A stretch of 16,296 nt of DNA from Candidatus Hodarchaeota archaeon (GTDB taxonomy: Archaea > Asgardarchaeota > Heimdallarchaeia > Hodarchaeales > YT1-039). Under the pieces are notes generated by a model. That model was given only the letters and a program-made list of their open reading frames with translations, did no database searches and was not told where the DNA came from. The translations under genes were made by a program, and so were the position numbers. Location of the stretch: contig JAEOTF010000294.1 in the NCBI GenBank assembly GCA_016840025.1, positions 1-16,296 of the forward strand, read 5' to 3'. Positions 6,617 through 14,179 of the stretch are shown piece after piece. Each line of letters starts with the position of its first letter. Positions within the stretch are counted from its first letter, which is position 1.

Positions 6617-8152
6617 CTATTGATCGGGCTGTATGTAGTATTCTTTTCCTGATCTTAAGTCAAATTTATATTCAAAGCATTTGACGGGGCTTTTACCACC
6701 AATATACTGAATGAATCGCACTTTAGCTTTTGCTTTCAATCTTAGAAAGTAGTATGTCCTGTGTTCCCCGTTATTGAGTTCTCTTGTATAATTTTTCACA
6801 GTCACATCATCGTCGTTCTTAGGCAATTGAAGTACTTCTCTTAACATCTGTGCCAATTGCTTGTTCTCTTCAAGAGAGAAGCCTTGCGTACAAAAAATAA
6901 GAGTTGTACTGTTACCACGGCTTACTGATCCATCCTCACACCACCATGAAAGACAAACTGGAGGAGTCAGATCTGCTGCTGAGAAATCATCAGGTAGCTT
7001 CTTCACCCACTTTCGTTTTGGATCTCTTTTGAGTTCCTCTTTTGTGGGTCGGCGATACCATTGAGTGTGAAGTTCTTTAATCTCCAAGCTGCCATTTGTA
7101 AGTAATTGGTAGGTAATATTTCCATCTTTCTTTATGTACGGGTATGTATTTGCAGAGTACCCCGAATCTTCCACAATTGGTCTGATGTAATCACAAAGGT
7201 ATTCCCTGCTATCATATTTCATACCGATACTGAAATATGCGATGTATGTACAATTAGCTACAGTCCCATCACCAAGCAGAGCACCTATTAGGATCTGTCT
7301 AAAGTCAGGAGTGATTGGTATACTTATAGTATATATATTTGGAGCTTCTACTTCCCACCACATTGCTAACGCCTGTTCTTGGCTACGTGAGTCTAGGTTG
7401 TGATAGTTGAGTCCGTTATGGACGGATTTCCAACTACATTTGGCAATTTTAGCGATTTTTCGCAATGAGAGATTTAGGAAGTTGTAAAATACAGTAAGAA
7501 ACAACCGATTCCTGTAAAGCTTAAGAGGCTTCATATACATAGGGGTTCGTTCACTTTGTGTGGGGAGTTTGAACTTCTTGATGTTTTCCCGTATTATTGT
7601 CTCTCCACACTCAGCAATTCTAGCAATATCAACTTTTGTAAAACCGAGAAAACTGTAAAATGTGATTAAGAAAAGTTTATTTCGCCATAACTGCATCACT
7701 CTGATATTTAGTGACAGGCAAACATTGATTTCCTCTTTGCTAGGAATTCTAAACTTATGGATGTTATAATTTACAGTCCGTTTTGTTGTTCCTGCAATTT
7801 TCGCGATCCTTGCTTTCGTTAATCCGAGAAAAGAGTAAAATGTTACTAGAAACCATTGCTGTCGCCAAAGTTTTAGTGATTTAATGGAATTACTGTCATC
7901 AAGGTTTATTTTTACTGCGATTACTTGCTTTTTCGGAAGTTTATACCTTTTGATGAACTTCCTTACAGTAGTATCATGACATTGGACCATTCTAGCAATT
8001 TCGCAAGGATTTAACCCCAAGAAGCTGTAGAACACAATAAGAAACAATCGATTTCGATGTAACTGCAGTTCCTTCATATTCTCTATTTCTATCAATTGTT
8101 TTTGGTTTTGTTTTGACTGTATATTAATCTCTCCGATTTTGTATTCTCTCAC
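6617..8152 (-). CDS. LAGLIDADG homing endonuclease with four tandem HTH-like repeats
   Basis: A 511-residue protein in two parts. Residues about 29-255 hold four repeats of 55-60 residues, each starting LxLxRNxLFLxxFYSFLGL, then IAxIAxC, TV, and KKFKLP. The I-A-x-I-A-x-C core is typical of helix-turn-helix units that read DNA. Residues about 280-500 are a two-motif LAGLIDADG endonuclease: ILIGALLGDG (287-296, acidic Asp295) and LSWWCEDGS (401-409, Asp407), then the closing IGGKSPVKCFEYKF signature seen in such enzymes. It probably cuts a specific site and promotes its own spread. No intron or intein host is visible, so it looks free-standing. It lies inside the BMC operon next to a truncated shell gene, as expected for an insertion. 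Start: GTG at 8152; ATG 8077, just before repeat 1, is an alternative. Its lack of any BMC link argues it is a passenger. Confidence 0.85.
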   Translation of the reverse strand: MREYKIGEINIQSKQNQKQLIEIENMKELQLHRNRLFLIVFYSFLGLNPCEIARMVQCHDTTVRKFIKRYKLPKKQVIAVKINLDDSNSIKSLKLWRQQWFLVTFYSFLGLTKARIAKIAGTTKRTVNYNIHKFRIPSKEEINVCLSLNIRVMQLWRNKLFLITFYSFLGFTKVDIARIAECGETIIRENIKKFKLPTQSERTPMYMKPLKLYRNRLFLTVFYNFLNLSLRKIAKIAKCSWKSVHNGLNYHNLDSRSQEQALAMWWEVEAPNIYTISIPITPDFRQILIGALLGDGTVANCTYIAYFSIGMKYDSREYLCDYIRPIVEDSGYSANTYPYIKKDGNITYQLLTNGSLEIKELHTQWYRRPTKEELKRDPKRKWVKKLPDDFSAADLTPPVCLSWWCEDGSVSRGNSTTLIFCTQGFSLEENKQLAQMLREVLQLPKNDDDVTVKNYTRELNNGEHRTYYFLRLKAKAKVRFIQYIGGKSPVKCFEYKFDLRSGKEYYIQPDQ

Positions 8153-8179
8153 TTAGTCAAACTAAGGAGATTCTCTACG

Positions 8180-8341
8180 TTACTCTGGGAGAGTACAACA
8201 GCGGACGTGCTCCACCCGATTCATGACCTCTGCAGGACTCATCGCTTGAACCTGCCTCATAAGTAATTGGTTTGATATCGTATCGGTGATATCGGTGGTG
8301 TAGAGAGCTGCCGTTAGTTTTGTTTTTAGACTTTTAGACAA
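8180..8341 (-). pseudogene. Unidentified protein-like ORF (possible gene fragment)
   Basis: A 53-codon frame from a TTG at 8341 (open from 8359) to TAA. It reads like protein, with an Ala/Met/Val-rich helical end (MRQVQAMSPAEVMNRVEH) and a Cys-Cys pair. No Shine-Dalgarno and no family recognised. It lies between the homing endonuclease and the BMC-T remnant, so it may be the tail of a gene cut by the same insertion or part of the mobile element. The rest of 8342-8549 shows nothing I can support. Confidence 0.25.
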
Positions 8342-8549
8342 CTTGGTTCTTTGAACTCTTCAGGTTAAAACTCAATAACCTTTGTTTAAAAAGAAGTCGG
8401 ACAGAGGGAACTGAAACTGAAAGTTCATCTTCTTACTAGATCTTCCCACCTCAATGCAGAAGAGAAAGAGGAAAATACATTGTACGCAATAATTGGGAAG
8501 ACAAAGCCTATCTGACATGTAAAAAACTTCAAACTTCGTCCAGTCATTC

Positions 8550-8678
8550 TTATCTTAAAGGTGAATTTAGATCTAGAATATTGATGTCGAATGTAAATAA
8601 GGTGTTTCCTGGAATTGTGGTGAACTCGTATATACCCTTAGTTACACTTGTAAGTTCAACAGCACCGAGGGCTACCAT
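8550..8678 (-). pseudogene. Truncated BMC-T shell gene remnant
   Basis: A 42-codon frame with an ATG at 8678 and a good Shine-Dalgarno (AGAGGTAATAAT). It opens VALGAVELTSVTKGI, the typical start of a BMC-T protein and close to ALGAVELNSVAQGI of the intact BMC-T gene at 6405. After residue 16 the similarity ends. A stretch IPGNTLFTFD could correspond to the pore-strand CPGKYVVLVS region after an internal deletion, but this is weak. The codons differ from those of the intact copy, so it was a separate paralogue. It was probably destroyed when the adjacent endonuclease region arrived. Confidence 0.6.
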
Positions 8679-8710
8679 ATTATTACCTCTTGAAAGTAGA
8701 GAGGATTAGG

Positions 8711-8720
8711 GCTTTTTATA
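8711..8720 (-). promoter_or_regulatory. Possible TATA box before the truncated BMC-T
   Basis: Minus-strand TATAAAAAGC lies 33 bases before the ATG at 8678, in the gap after the second tandem BMC-H gene. It may be a secondary promoter in the cluster or chance in AT-rich DNA. Confidence 0.2.
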
Positions 8721-8742
8721 GATAATAGAGGGGTTTAGGGCT

Positions 8743-9018
8743 CTATGGCTTCGGAAGGATGCCCGGTACCTCTTCATGTGGTCTGGGGATCACATGAATG
8801 GATACTAACTGACCGACGCGTTTAGCGGCTGCAGCCCCAGCATCCACAGCAGCCTTTACTGCACCTACCTCGCCACGAACGGTTACAGTAACAAGGCCAC
8901 CACCGATTTTCTCCAATCCTTCTAGAGTGATATTAGCTGCTTTCACCATTGCATCCGCAGCTTCAATAGCTGGAACTAATCCTCGGGTTTCAATAAGTCC
9001 TAAAGCGATTTCTGCCAT
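8743..9018 (-). CDS. BMC-H hexameric shell protein (second of tandem pair)
   Basis: A 91-residue single-domain BMC shell protein (PF00936 type) forming hexamer tiles. Signatures: [25 protein letters not shown], the pore loop [29 protein letters not shown], and the closing HVIPRPHEE. Family length is about 90. I chose the ATG at 9018 because AGGTG lies 6 bases upstream; the GTG at 9027 would be part of that Shine-Dalgarno. It follows the neighbouring BMC-H stop by 9 bases and is nearly identical to it over most of its length, showing tandem duplication. The largest difference is the segment before the pore (TLEGLEKI against TGLARKNV), which may tune the interface. Confidence 0.95.
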   Translation of the reverse strand: MAEIALGLIETRGLVPAIEAADAMVKAANITLEGLEKIGGGLVTVTVRGEVGAVKAAVDAGAAAAKRVGQLVSIHVIPRPHEEVPGILPKP

Positions 9019-9027
9019 ATTATTCAC

Positions 9028-9306
9028 CTACTTTGGTTGTGGTAAGAATTTTTCAAGTTCTTCATGTGGACGGGGAATTACATGAACCGAGAGTAATTCA
9101 CCCACGCGTTTTGCAGCAGCCGCTCCAGCGTCTACTGCCGCCTTTACTGCGCCAACTTCGCCGCGCACCATAACGGTGACTAGTCCACCGCCAACATTTT
9201 TCCGAGCTAAGCCCGTCACATTCGCCGCTTTCACCATAGCGTCGCCTGCTTCAATTGAAGCAACTAAACCTCTCGTTTCAATCAGTCCTAAAGCTAATTT
9301 AGCCAT
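9028..9306 (-). CDS. BMC-H hexameric shell protein (first of tandem pair)
   Basis: A 92-residue BMC-H protein: [13 protein letters not shown] at the start, pore loop [28 protein letters not shown], and [18 protein letters not shown] at the end. The wide Gly-Gly-Gly pore suits small polar metabolites; this is inference from the family. The start is ATG 9306, with GAGGT 7 bases upstream; the longer frame to 9336 has no ribosome site. It follows the PduS-like gene by 55 bases. Tandem BMC-H pairs usually give the main facet tiles. Confidence 0.95.
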   Translation of the reverse strand: MAKLALGLIETRGLVASIEAGDAMVKAANVTGLARKNVGGGLVTVMVRGEVGAVKAAVDAGAAAAKRVGELLSVHVIPRPHEELEKFLPQPK

Positions 9307-9361
9307 TTTATTACCTCTTTCAGTTTTTATTACCATTTTGTTGATTATTCTAGCATAATTT

Positions 9362-10687
9362 TTACGATTGGATTGCGATATAATCTGAAATTTCTACCAC
9401 ACGTCCATCTATACTTGCATGGACATTAGCTCCTAAAGTGTTCTCAGGAAGTTTGCCAATTAAATCACCACAATTTACATGTGTACCTTGTTTAACAACG
9501 GGTTTTGCAGGGGCACCTGTGTGTTGTTTTAGGGGAATACGTACGAAATCGACTTGTAGGGGATAATCTACTAGGGGAGCATCCTTTTCGTAATCGTAAA
9601 GCCCCAGCCGCCCAATTAAACGCTTTGTTGGTACTTTCCGAAGTTCTTGATCAGGATGTAATTCTCGGTGTTCAGTGAAGGGATTCTTTACATTTTCTGT
9701 GATTAATCGATCCTTGAATTCTAGATTAACTCGAGCAGGATCTAACTCCATAACACAGCCGTAATGTGTACAGACACCACACCCTGTGCATAAAAAAGCC
9801 CCCATTATAGCATCTGAACCATCTGTTTTGCTATATGCTACCGCTCGCATGATTTTATCGGGTTCAAGGCGATGACCCAAAAGATATCGGGGACAGATCT
9901 CTGTACATAAATTACAACGGATACATGCAGCCTTAGTAAGATTTACATCATAACTAAGGGTACGGATTTTCTTTTGAATTAATGGATGGGATGTAGAAAG
10001 CACAATCAAGCCATTATCAATTTTTGTTATGGGTTGATTCAAATCTGTAGCCACTACCCCCATCATAGGACCTCCCATAATTACACTAAATGGATCTTCC
10101 TCAGTACCACCTGCAGCATTAATTACTTCTGAAATAGGGGTGCCAATAGGTACCGCAATCACCTTTGGATTACGGACAGCGCCTGTTACAGTAACAAGAC
10201 GAGTAACAACAGGTTTCCCTTCATCCACTGCGCGAGTTATATTCACAAGAGTGCCTACATTGTTTACTACAGTACCAACATGAAGAGGAAGTCCTGCTTC
10301 TGGGATATTCCGTCCTAAGATTTCATGCACCAGAACAAATTCATCACCCGCAGGGTAGTAGTCATCAAGTAGGAAAAGCTCAGTGCCATCTTTCTTTGAA
10401 TTTAGTTCACTCTTTAGGGTCTTAATAGCGGGATAATATTTCTTCTTTAATCCTATATAGCTCTTCTGAGCTCCAGTTATCTCTGTCACAATCTCAATCC
10501 CCCGAAGCACTTCAGATGCATATTTATCCATAGTTTGCTGATCATGTCTGAGTAAGGGTTCGCATTCCGCCCCATTCGCAATAAGTACTTCAACGGATGT
10601 ATCTAACTTCACGTGAGTAGGAAAACCTCCACCACCCGCCCCGACCACGCCTGCTTTGCGAATTGCATCAATATAGGGATGAGACAA
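9362..10687 (-). CDS. pduS: PduS/RnfC-like Fe-S flavoprotein
   Basis: A 441-residue homologue of PduS and RnfC, membrane-free electron-transfer proteins binding FMN and two [4Fe-4S] clusters. In Pdu BMCs PduS reduces cobalamin. More generally such proteins can reoxidise NADH in the lumen and pass electrons to the shell protein PduT. Seen: an N-terminal Gly-rich nucleotide/FMN motif ([12 protein letters not shown], residues 17-27), NGAECEPLL at 38-46, first cluster Cys 255, 258, 261 and 265, second cluster Cys 300, 303, 306 and 311 ([12 protein letters not shown]). A C-terminal hybrid-type segment resembles PduS ([11 protein letters not shown], then [12 protein letters not shown]). The start is TTG 10687 with AGGA 8 bases upstream. 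No vitamin B12 enzyme is visible, so a general redox role is more likely than cobalamin reduction. Confidence 0.88.
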   Translation of the reverse strand: MSHPYIDAIRKAGVVGAGGGGFPTHVKLDTSVEVLIANGAECEPLLRHDQQTMDKYASEVLRGIEIVTEITGAQKSYIGLKKKYYPAIKTLKSELNSKKDGTELFLLDDYYPAGDEFVLVHEILGRNIPEAGLPLHVGTVVNNVGTLVNITRAVDEGKPVVTRLVTVTGAVRNPKVIAVPIGTPISEVINAAGGTEEDPFSVIMGGPMMGVVATDLNQPITKIDNGLIVLSTSHPLIQKKIRTLSYDVNLTKAACIRCNLCTEICPRYLLGHRLEPDKIMRAVAYSKTDGSDAIMGAFLCTGCGVCTHYGCVMELDPARVNLEFKDRLITENVKNPFTEHRELHPDQELRKVPTKRLIGRLGLYDYEKDAPLVDYPLQVDFVRIPLKQHTGAPAKPVVKQGTHVNCGDLIGKLPENTLGANVHASIDGRVVEISDYIAIQS

Positions 10688-10710
10688 CGAGATTTTCCTT
10701 CTTTATCTAA

Positions 10711-12198
10711 TTAAATAATTCTAAATGCACCTACAAGCACACAACGGCGTTGACGGGTGAAAGTACGAGCCGATGTTAATCCTTCACCCGTAGGGCCTGC
10801 GATACTTAAAGTAGTATAGCCTTCTCCCCCGAAGCCAAGACCAGCATAAGAGGGACCATTTTTAACAAAGATAGTTGTTTCTATCTCTTTCGCTACCAGA
10901 CTAAGATTAGGGAGTGATTCACTATGCATCATAGCAGAGTGTTTAAAACCATGTTCAGCTTTTTTGGCCTTTTCTAAAGCCTCATTTATGTCCGAAACTC
11001 GAACAATCGGAAGAATAGGCATCAACTGTTCTGCCTGCACAAAAGGTGAGTCAAAATCAGCTTCCAGTATTACTAAACGAATTTTATCAGGACGATTAAT
11101 ATGTATTCCAGCTGCAGCAAGGATCAGGTGAGCGTCTTTACCTACCCACTTTTTGTTAATTTTTGGATGATCCCCACGGGATTCTTCAAAACAAACATTA
11201 ATGAGATCGGTAATTTGATGCCCTTCTGCCTCATATGCGCCATAACGTTTCATTTCTTCCTTTAAATAATCCGCAACATTGTTAAAGACAAAAACCTCTT
11301 TTTCAGCCGTACATAAAACATTATTATCGAAAGTAGCGCCATCCATGATATTTTTTGCAGCTTTTCGAATATTAGCTGTATCATCCACAATAACCGGCGG
11401 GTTTCCAGGTCCTGCTGCGATACACTTCTTACCACAGGCCATAGCCGCTTTGACTACAGCTCCGCCGCCTGTAACACAGAGAAGTTTCACTTGGGGATGT
11501 GTCATGATAGCTTTACTTGATTCTAAAGTAGGATCCTTAGTAGAACATAATAAATTCTCAGGTCCACCAGCATTAACAATAGCGCGATTTAAAATACGAA
11601 CAGTTTCATTACTAACTTCTTTGGCAACTGGGTGGGGATTAAAGACCACACTATTACCTGCGGCTACCATTGAGATGCCATTATTGATAACTGTACTGGG
11701 TGGATTAGTACATGGAGTTATAGAACCAATTACTCCATAAGGAGCCATCTCAACAAGTGTAAGCCCATTGTCTCCGCTCCGTGCGGTTGGTTCGAGGTCT
11801 TCAACACCAGGTGTCTTCCTTGCCGCAAGTAGAACCTTTTGAACCTTGTGTTCAACTCGACCCAATCCTGTTTCTTGCACAGCTAAATTTCCTAATCTTT
11901 CAGCATTATAAATTGCAGCGGATCTCATTGACTGAATAATTTCCTTACGATGCTCTAAAGAAAACGTCATTAATTTCTTTTGAGCGATTTCTGCGGCATT
12001 AAGAGCGTCTTGTATGTTCTCAAAAATTCCGTCATCGCCCTTTATTGAATATTGAGCAGCAAGTGTGTCTGAGGAGTCAATTATCCTCTGAACACCGAAT
12101 TGATTCAGCTGAGCAATAACCTCATTGACGATTTTATCAAGCTGCTCTTGTGTGAATTTTTCAGTCATTCCTAGTGCCAACCAGTTTACTTCGGTCAT
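10711..12198 (-). CDS. pduP: CoA-acylating aldehyde dehydrogenase, PduP/EutE type
   Basis: Oxidises an aldehyde to acyl-CoA with NAD+ and CoA. It is the core reaction of metabolosome BMCs. Catalytic Cys296 lies in NNVLCTAEKE. Other signatures are PYGVIGSITPCTNPP (153-167), VTGGGAVVKAA and GPGNPPVIV. An N-terminal helix (MTEKFTQEQLDKIVNEVIAQL, residues 11-31), followed by a linker before the enzyme begins near residue 60, is a classic encapsulation peptide. It closely resembles that of the citrate synthase two genes upstream (MTENITPEEISRIVSEVVQKL). The true start may therefore be ATG 12168 rather than ATG 12198; neither has a strong Shine-Dalgarno. It begins 8 bases after the BMC-P stop. The aldehyde is not revealed by sequence; acetaldehyde fits the other enzymes. 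Confidence 0.93.
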   Translation of the reverse strand: MTEVNWLALGMTEKFTQEQLDKIVNEVIAQLNQFGVQRIIDSSDTLAAQYSIKGDDGIFENIQDALNAAEIAQKKLMTFSLEHRKEIIQSMRSAAIYNAERLGNLAVQETGLGRVEHKVQKVLLAARKTPGVEDLEPTARSGDNGLTLVEMAPYGVIGSITPCTNPPSTVINNGISMVAAGNSVVFNPHPVAKEVSNETVRILNRAIVNAGGPENLLCSTKDPTLESSKAIMTHPQVKLLCVTGGGAVVKAAMACGKKCIAAGPGNPPVIVDDTANIRKAAKNIMDGATFDNNVLCTAEKEVFVFNNVADYLKEEMKRYGAYEAEGHQITDLINVCFEESRGDHPKINKKWVGKDAHLILAAAGIHINRPDKIRLVILEADFDSPFVQAEQLMPILPIVRVSDINEALEKAKKAEHGFKHSAMMHSESLPNLSLVAKEIETTIFVKNGPSYAGLGFGGEGYTTLSIAGPTGEGLTSARTFTRQRRCVLVGAFRII

Positions 12199-12205
12199 AA
12201 ATTAC

Positions 12206-12499
12206 TCAGGATTTGGAGAATGTTCGTTTTCCTTCAATTGTAATATAATCGATAATGCCCATAATTGCAGCATCTACAGGTTTGTTGTCGGTTAAGCCCG
12301 TCAAGCGCGCCGAACTACCGCTTACAACTAAAACTATCTCACCCACCCCTGATCCGACAGTGTCAACAGCAACAAACGGCGACCCTTGAGATTTTTGTTC
12401 ATGTAGATCAACAGGCTGTACGATCAAGAGTTTAAAACCTGTAATCTTTTCACTTTTTTGTGTGGAAACAACATCTCCAACTATACGACAAACTAACAT
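12206..12499 (-). CDS. eutN: BMC-P pentameric vertex protein (EutN/CcmL family)
   Basis: A 97-residue protein of the EutN/CcmL family (PF03319) that caps the twelve vertices of the shell. Typical features: MLVCRIVGDVVSTQK at the start, KLLIVQPVD, FVAVDTVGSGVGEIVLVVSGSSAR (the loop of the pentamer core) and DAAIMGIIDYI at the end. Start ATG 12499 is preceded by AAGGGATGA, which also contains the citrate synthase stop codon (TGA, 12504-12506), so the two are probably translationally coupled. A longer TTG start at 12517 would overlap the citrate synthase and has no separate ribosome site. This is the only BMC-P in the window. Confidence 0.95.
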   Translation of the reverse strand: MLVCRIVGDVVSTQKSEKITGFKLLIVQPVDLHEQKSQGSPFVAVDTVGSGVGEIVLVVSGSSARLTGLTDNKPVDAAIMGIIDYITIEGKRTFSKS

Positions 12500-12503
12500 T
12501 TTT

Positions 12504-12650
12504 TCATCCCTTAACAATGATTTGAATACCTAACTCCCTAGCTCTATCTCTAGCGAGGGGAGTAATTATTGTGTCTGTTGTTATATGGAGTTCTTTCATA
12601 TTTTTTCGACTTAATTCTTGAATATCCCTTTCGGTGATCAGATCTTTTTC
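12504..12650 (-). repeat. TPLARD C-terminal module, copy in citrate synthase
   Basis: The final 48 codons of the citrate synthase. 33 of 48 residues are identical to the last 48 of the flavoprotein gene upstream, and long stretches of DNA are also alike. Key residues: EKDLITE, KEL, T-P-L-A-R-D-R-A-R-E-L-G-I. The TP-x-AR-D pattern recalls short modules in BMC proteins such as EutQ/EutT and the flavoproteins of glycyl-radical BMCs. Confidence 0.8.
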
Positions 12651-14000
12651 TTGTAATAATCGAGGCTCTCCACCATAGTGAACGCGCTGGTCTTGCTGGA
12701 TCTTCTGTAATTCTTGAGCCACAATCTGACCTGTCAGATCTGCTATTTCAAATTGTTTATTTCTCATTTCAAGGGGGAGAAAGGGACAACCTTCCACTCC
12801 GCAATATTCTCCAATGTACTCGGCCCTAGGCCTATATAAGGCAGGTTTAACAGCGGGAGCTTCAGGGAATTGCTGCTCTAACACATGAGCAGCCCATCCC
12901 GCTACTCGTGAAATAGTGAAAATCGGTGCAAATGCTTCCACAGGTATACCAATAGCAGCATAGACAGAAGGAGTATAAAGATCGACATTAGGGTATATTT
13001 CACGTCCTTTTCGCTGTTTAAATTCCTCTTGTGTGACTTCTACCAATTTATTGGTTATATCTAATAATTTAGGAGCAATTCCGGTAATTTTCTGGATCAA
13101 ATCCTCGGCCATCCCCTTTATAATGGTGGCTCGTGGATCCATGGTCTTATACACCGCATGACCCATCCCCATAACCCGTTTACCCGTATCAAATTGCGTT
13201 TTCACCCAAGTTTCAACATTTGCCACGTCCCCTATGTCCAACAGCTGGTTGTAATTATAAGTAACTGCTCCCCCATGCAATTTTCCAGCTAAAGAACCAA
13301 TTGCCCCTGAAAGTGCGGTATAGATGTCGGCTCCAGTGGAAGCGATCACTCTTGCGGTAAAAGTGGAAGCATTAAAGGCATGCTCGGCATGTAGAACAAG
13401 GTCGATATCGAAGAGCCTTGTAATTTCTTCCTTTGGTTTAACTCCTTTAAGCATATACAAAAAGTTAGCTGCGTGAGATAGGGTTTTTTCTGGAGCTGTA
13501 GGCAGTTGATTGTTTCTAATTCTTTCCCAAGCAGCAACAACGGTAGGTACCTTTGCTATAATCCGAGTAGCTTTTCTTTGATTTGCTTCTTGAGACTCAT
13601 CGGGAAGTTCATGATCAAAATTACCCAATAATGCGAGTGTTGATTGAAGGACACTCATAGAAGGCGTTGTTGGTGGAGTTATTTGAAGTTGTTCAATTAT
13701 TTCTCGGGGAAGATCACGATTTGATACTAAAAGAGAAGAAAATTCTTTCAATTGAGCTCTATTTGGTAAATTGCCATAAAGGAGAAGGAATGCAACTTCC
13801 TCATATGTTGAGTTCTTAGCTAAATCTTCAATACTGAAACCTCTATAGTAAAGTTGTCCCTCTTTTCCTTTAATTAGGCAGATATTGGAACTTGCAACTG
13901 TAATCCCCCGTAATCCAATGTCTTTTTCAGGCTGTTGAAGTTTTTGAACAACCTCAGACACGATACGAGAAATTTCTTCAGGTGTTATATTTTCAGTCAT
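12504..14000 (-). CDS. Citrate synthase with encapsulation peptide and C-terminal TPLARD domain
   Basis: Condenses acetyl-CoA with oxaloacetate to citrate and free CoA (or a related 2-methylcitrate reaction). The catalytic triad is intact: His242 in KLHGGA, His281 in GMGHAVYKTMDPRA, Asp340 in NVDLYTPSVYAAIGIP; the substrate Arg region is LYRPRAEYIG (389-397). Two additions are unusual. An N-terminal amphipathic helix (about 1-23), matching the aldehyde dehydrogenase tag, predicts loading into the BMC. A C-terminal extension (about 400-498) includes a Cys pair, a helix and a 48-residue module ending TPLARDRARELGI, shared with the neighbouring flavoprotein. Without these it has the usual type I length of about 370. 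It lies between the flavoprotein and BMC-P genes. Inference: it removes acetyl-CoA inside the shell and regenerates CoA for the aldehyde dehydrogenase. Whether it is citrate or methylcitrate synthase cannot be told. Confidence 0.92.
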   Translation of the reverse strand: MTENITPEEISRIVSEVVQKLQQPEKDIGLRGITVASSNICLIKGKEGQLYYRGFSIEDLAKNSTYEEVAFLLLYGNLPNRAQLKEFSSLLVSNRDLPREIIEQLQITPPTTPSMSVLQSTLALLGNFDHELPDESQEANQRKATRIIAKVPTVVAAWERIRNNQLPTAPEKTLSHAANFLYMLKGVKPKEEITRLFDIDLVLHAEHAFNASTFTARVIASTGADIYTALSGAIGSLAGKLHGGAVTYNYNQLLDIGDVANVETWVKTQFDTGKRVMGMGHAVYKTMDPRATIIKGMAEDLIQKITGIAPKLLDITNKLVEVTQEEFKQRKGREIYPNVDLYTPSVYAAIGIPVEAFAPIFTISRVAGWAAHVLEQQFPEAPAVKPALYRPRAEYIGEYCGVEGCPFLPLEMRNKQFEIADLTGQIVAQELQKIQQDQRVHYGGEPRLLQEKDLITERDIQELSRKNMKELHITTDTIITPLARDRARELGIQIIVKG

Positions 14001-14032
14001 TGTTACTGCCTACTGATTAAACTAACCTTTTA

Positions 14033-14179
14033 TCATCCCTTGTAAATGATGTCTATACCCAATTCTCTCGCCCTATCTCTGGCGAGAGGGGTTACTATTG
14101 AGCCTGTAGCTAAATAGAGCTCTTTTATTCCATTACGATTTAATTCAAGAACGTCCGATTCGGTGATCAGGTCTTTCTC
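14033..14179 (-). repeat. TPLARD C-terminal module, copy in flavoprotein
   Basis: Partner of the module ending the citrate synthase (33 of 48 residues identical; EKDLITE, KEL, TPLARDRARELGI). The two copies end adjacent genes, so they probably arose by local duplication or gene conversion. Confidence 0.8.

Noticed and set aside
6542..6652. Plus-strand 36-codon frame starting ATG near the end of the endonuclease gene, with a hydrophobic end
   Set aside because: It overlaps the endonuclease gene antisense, has no family motif and no clear promoter; short AT-rich frames like this are expected by chance.
6617..8152. Endonuclease as part of an intein or a protein-gene intron
   Set aside because: No splicing-domain motifs flank it, and the BMC-T remnant on one side and the intact BMC-T on the other are different paralogues that do not join into one gene.
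8428..8545. Minus-strand 39-codon ATG frame with Phe/Ser-rich content in the gap upstream of the BMC-T remnant's stop
   Set aside because: No Shine-Dalgarno, biased low-complexity composition and no recognisable motif.
8700..8745. Repeated TTAGGG-like units as telomere-like or attachment repeats
   Set aside because: Only two imperfect copies in a short gap, with no flanking structure.
11279..11740. Long plus-strand frame inside the aldehyde dehydrogenase gene
   Set aside because: It is antisense to a well-conserved enzyme and its translation shows no protein motif; coding shadow.
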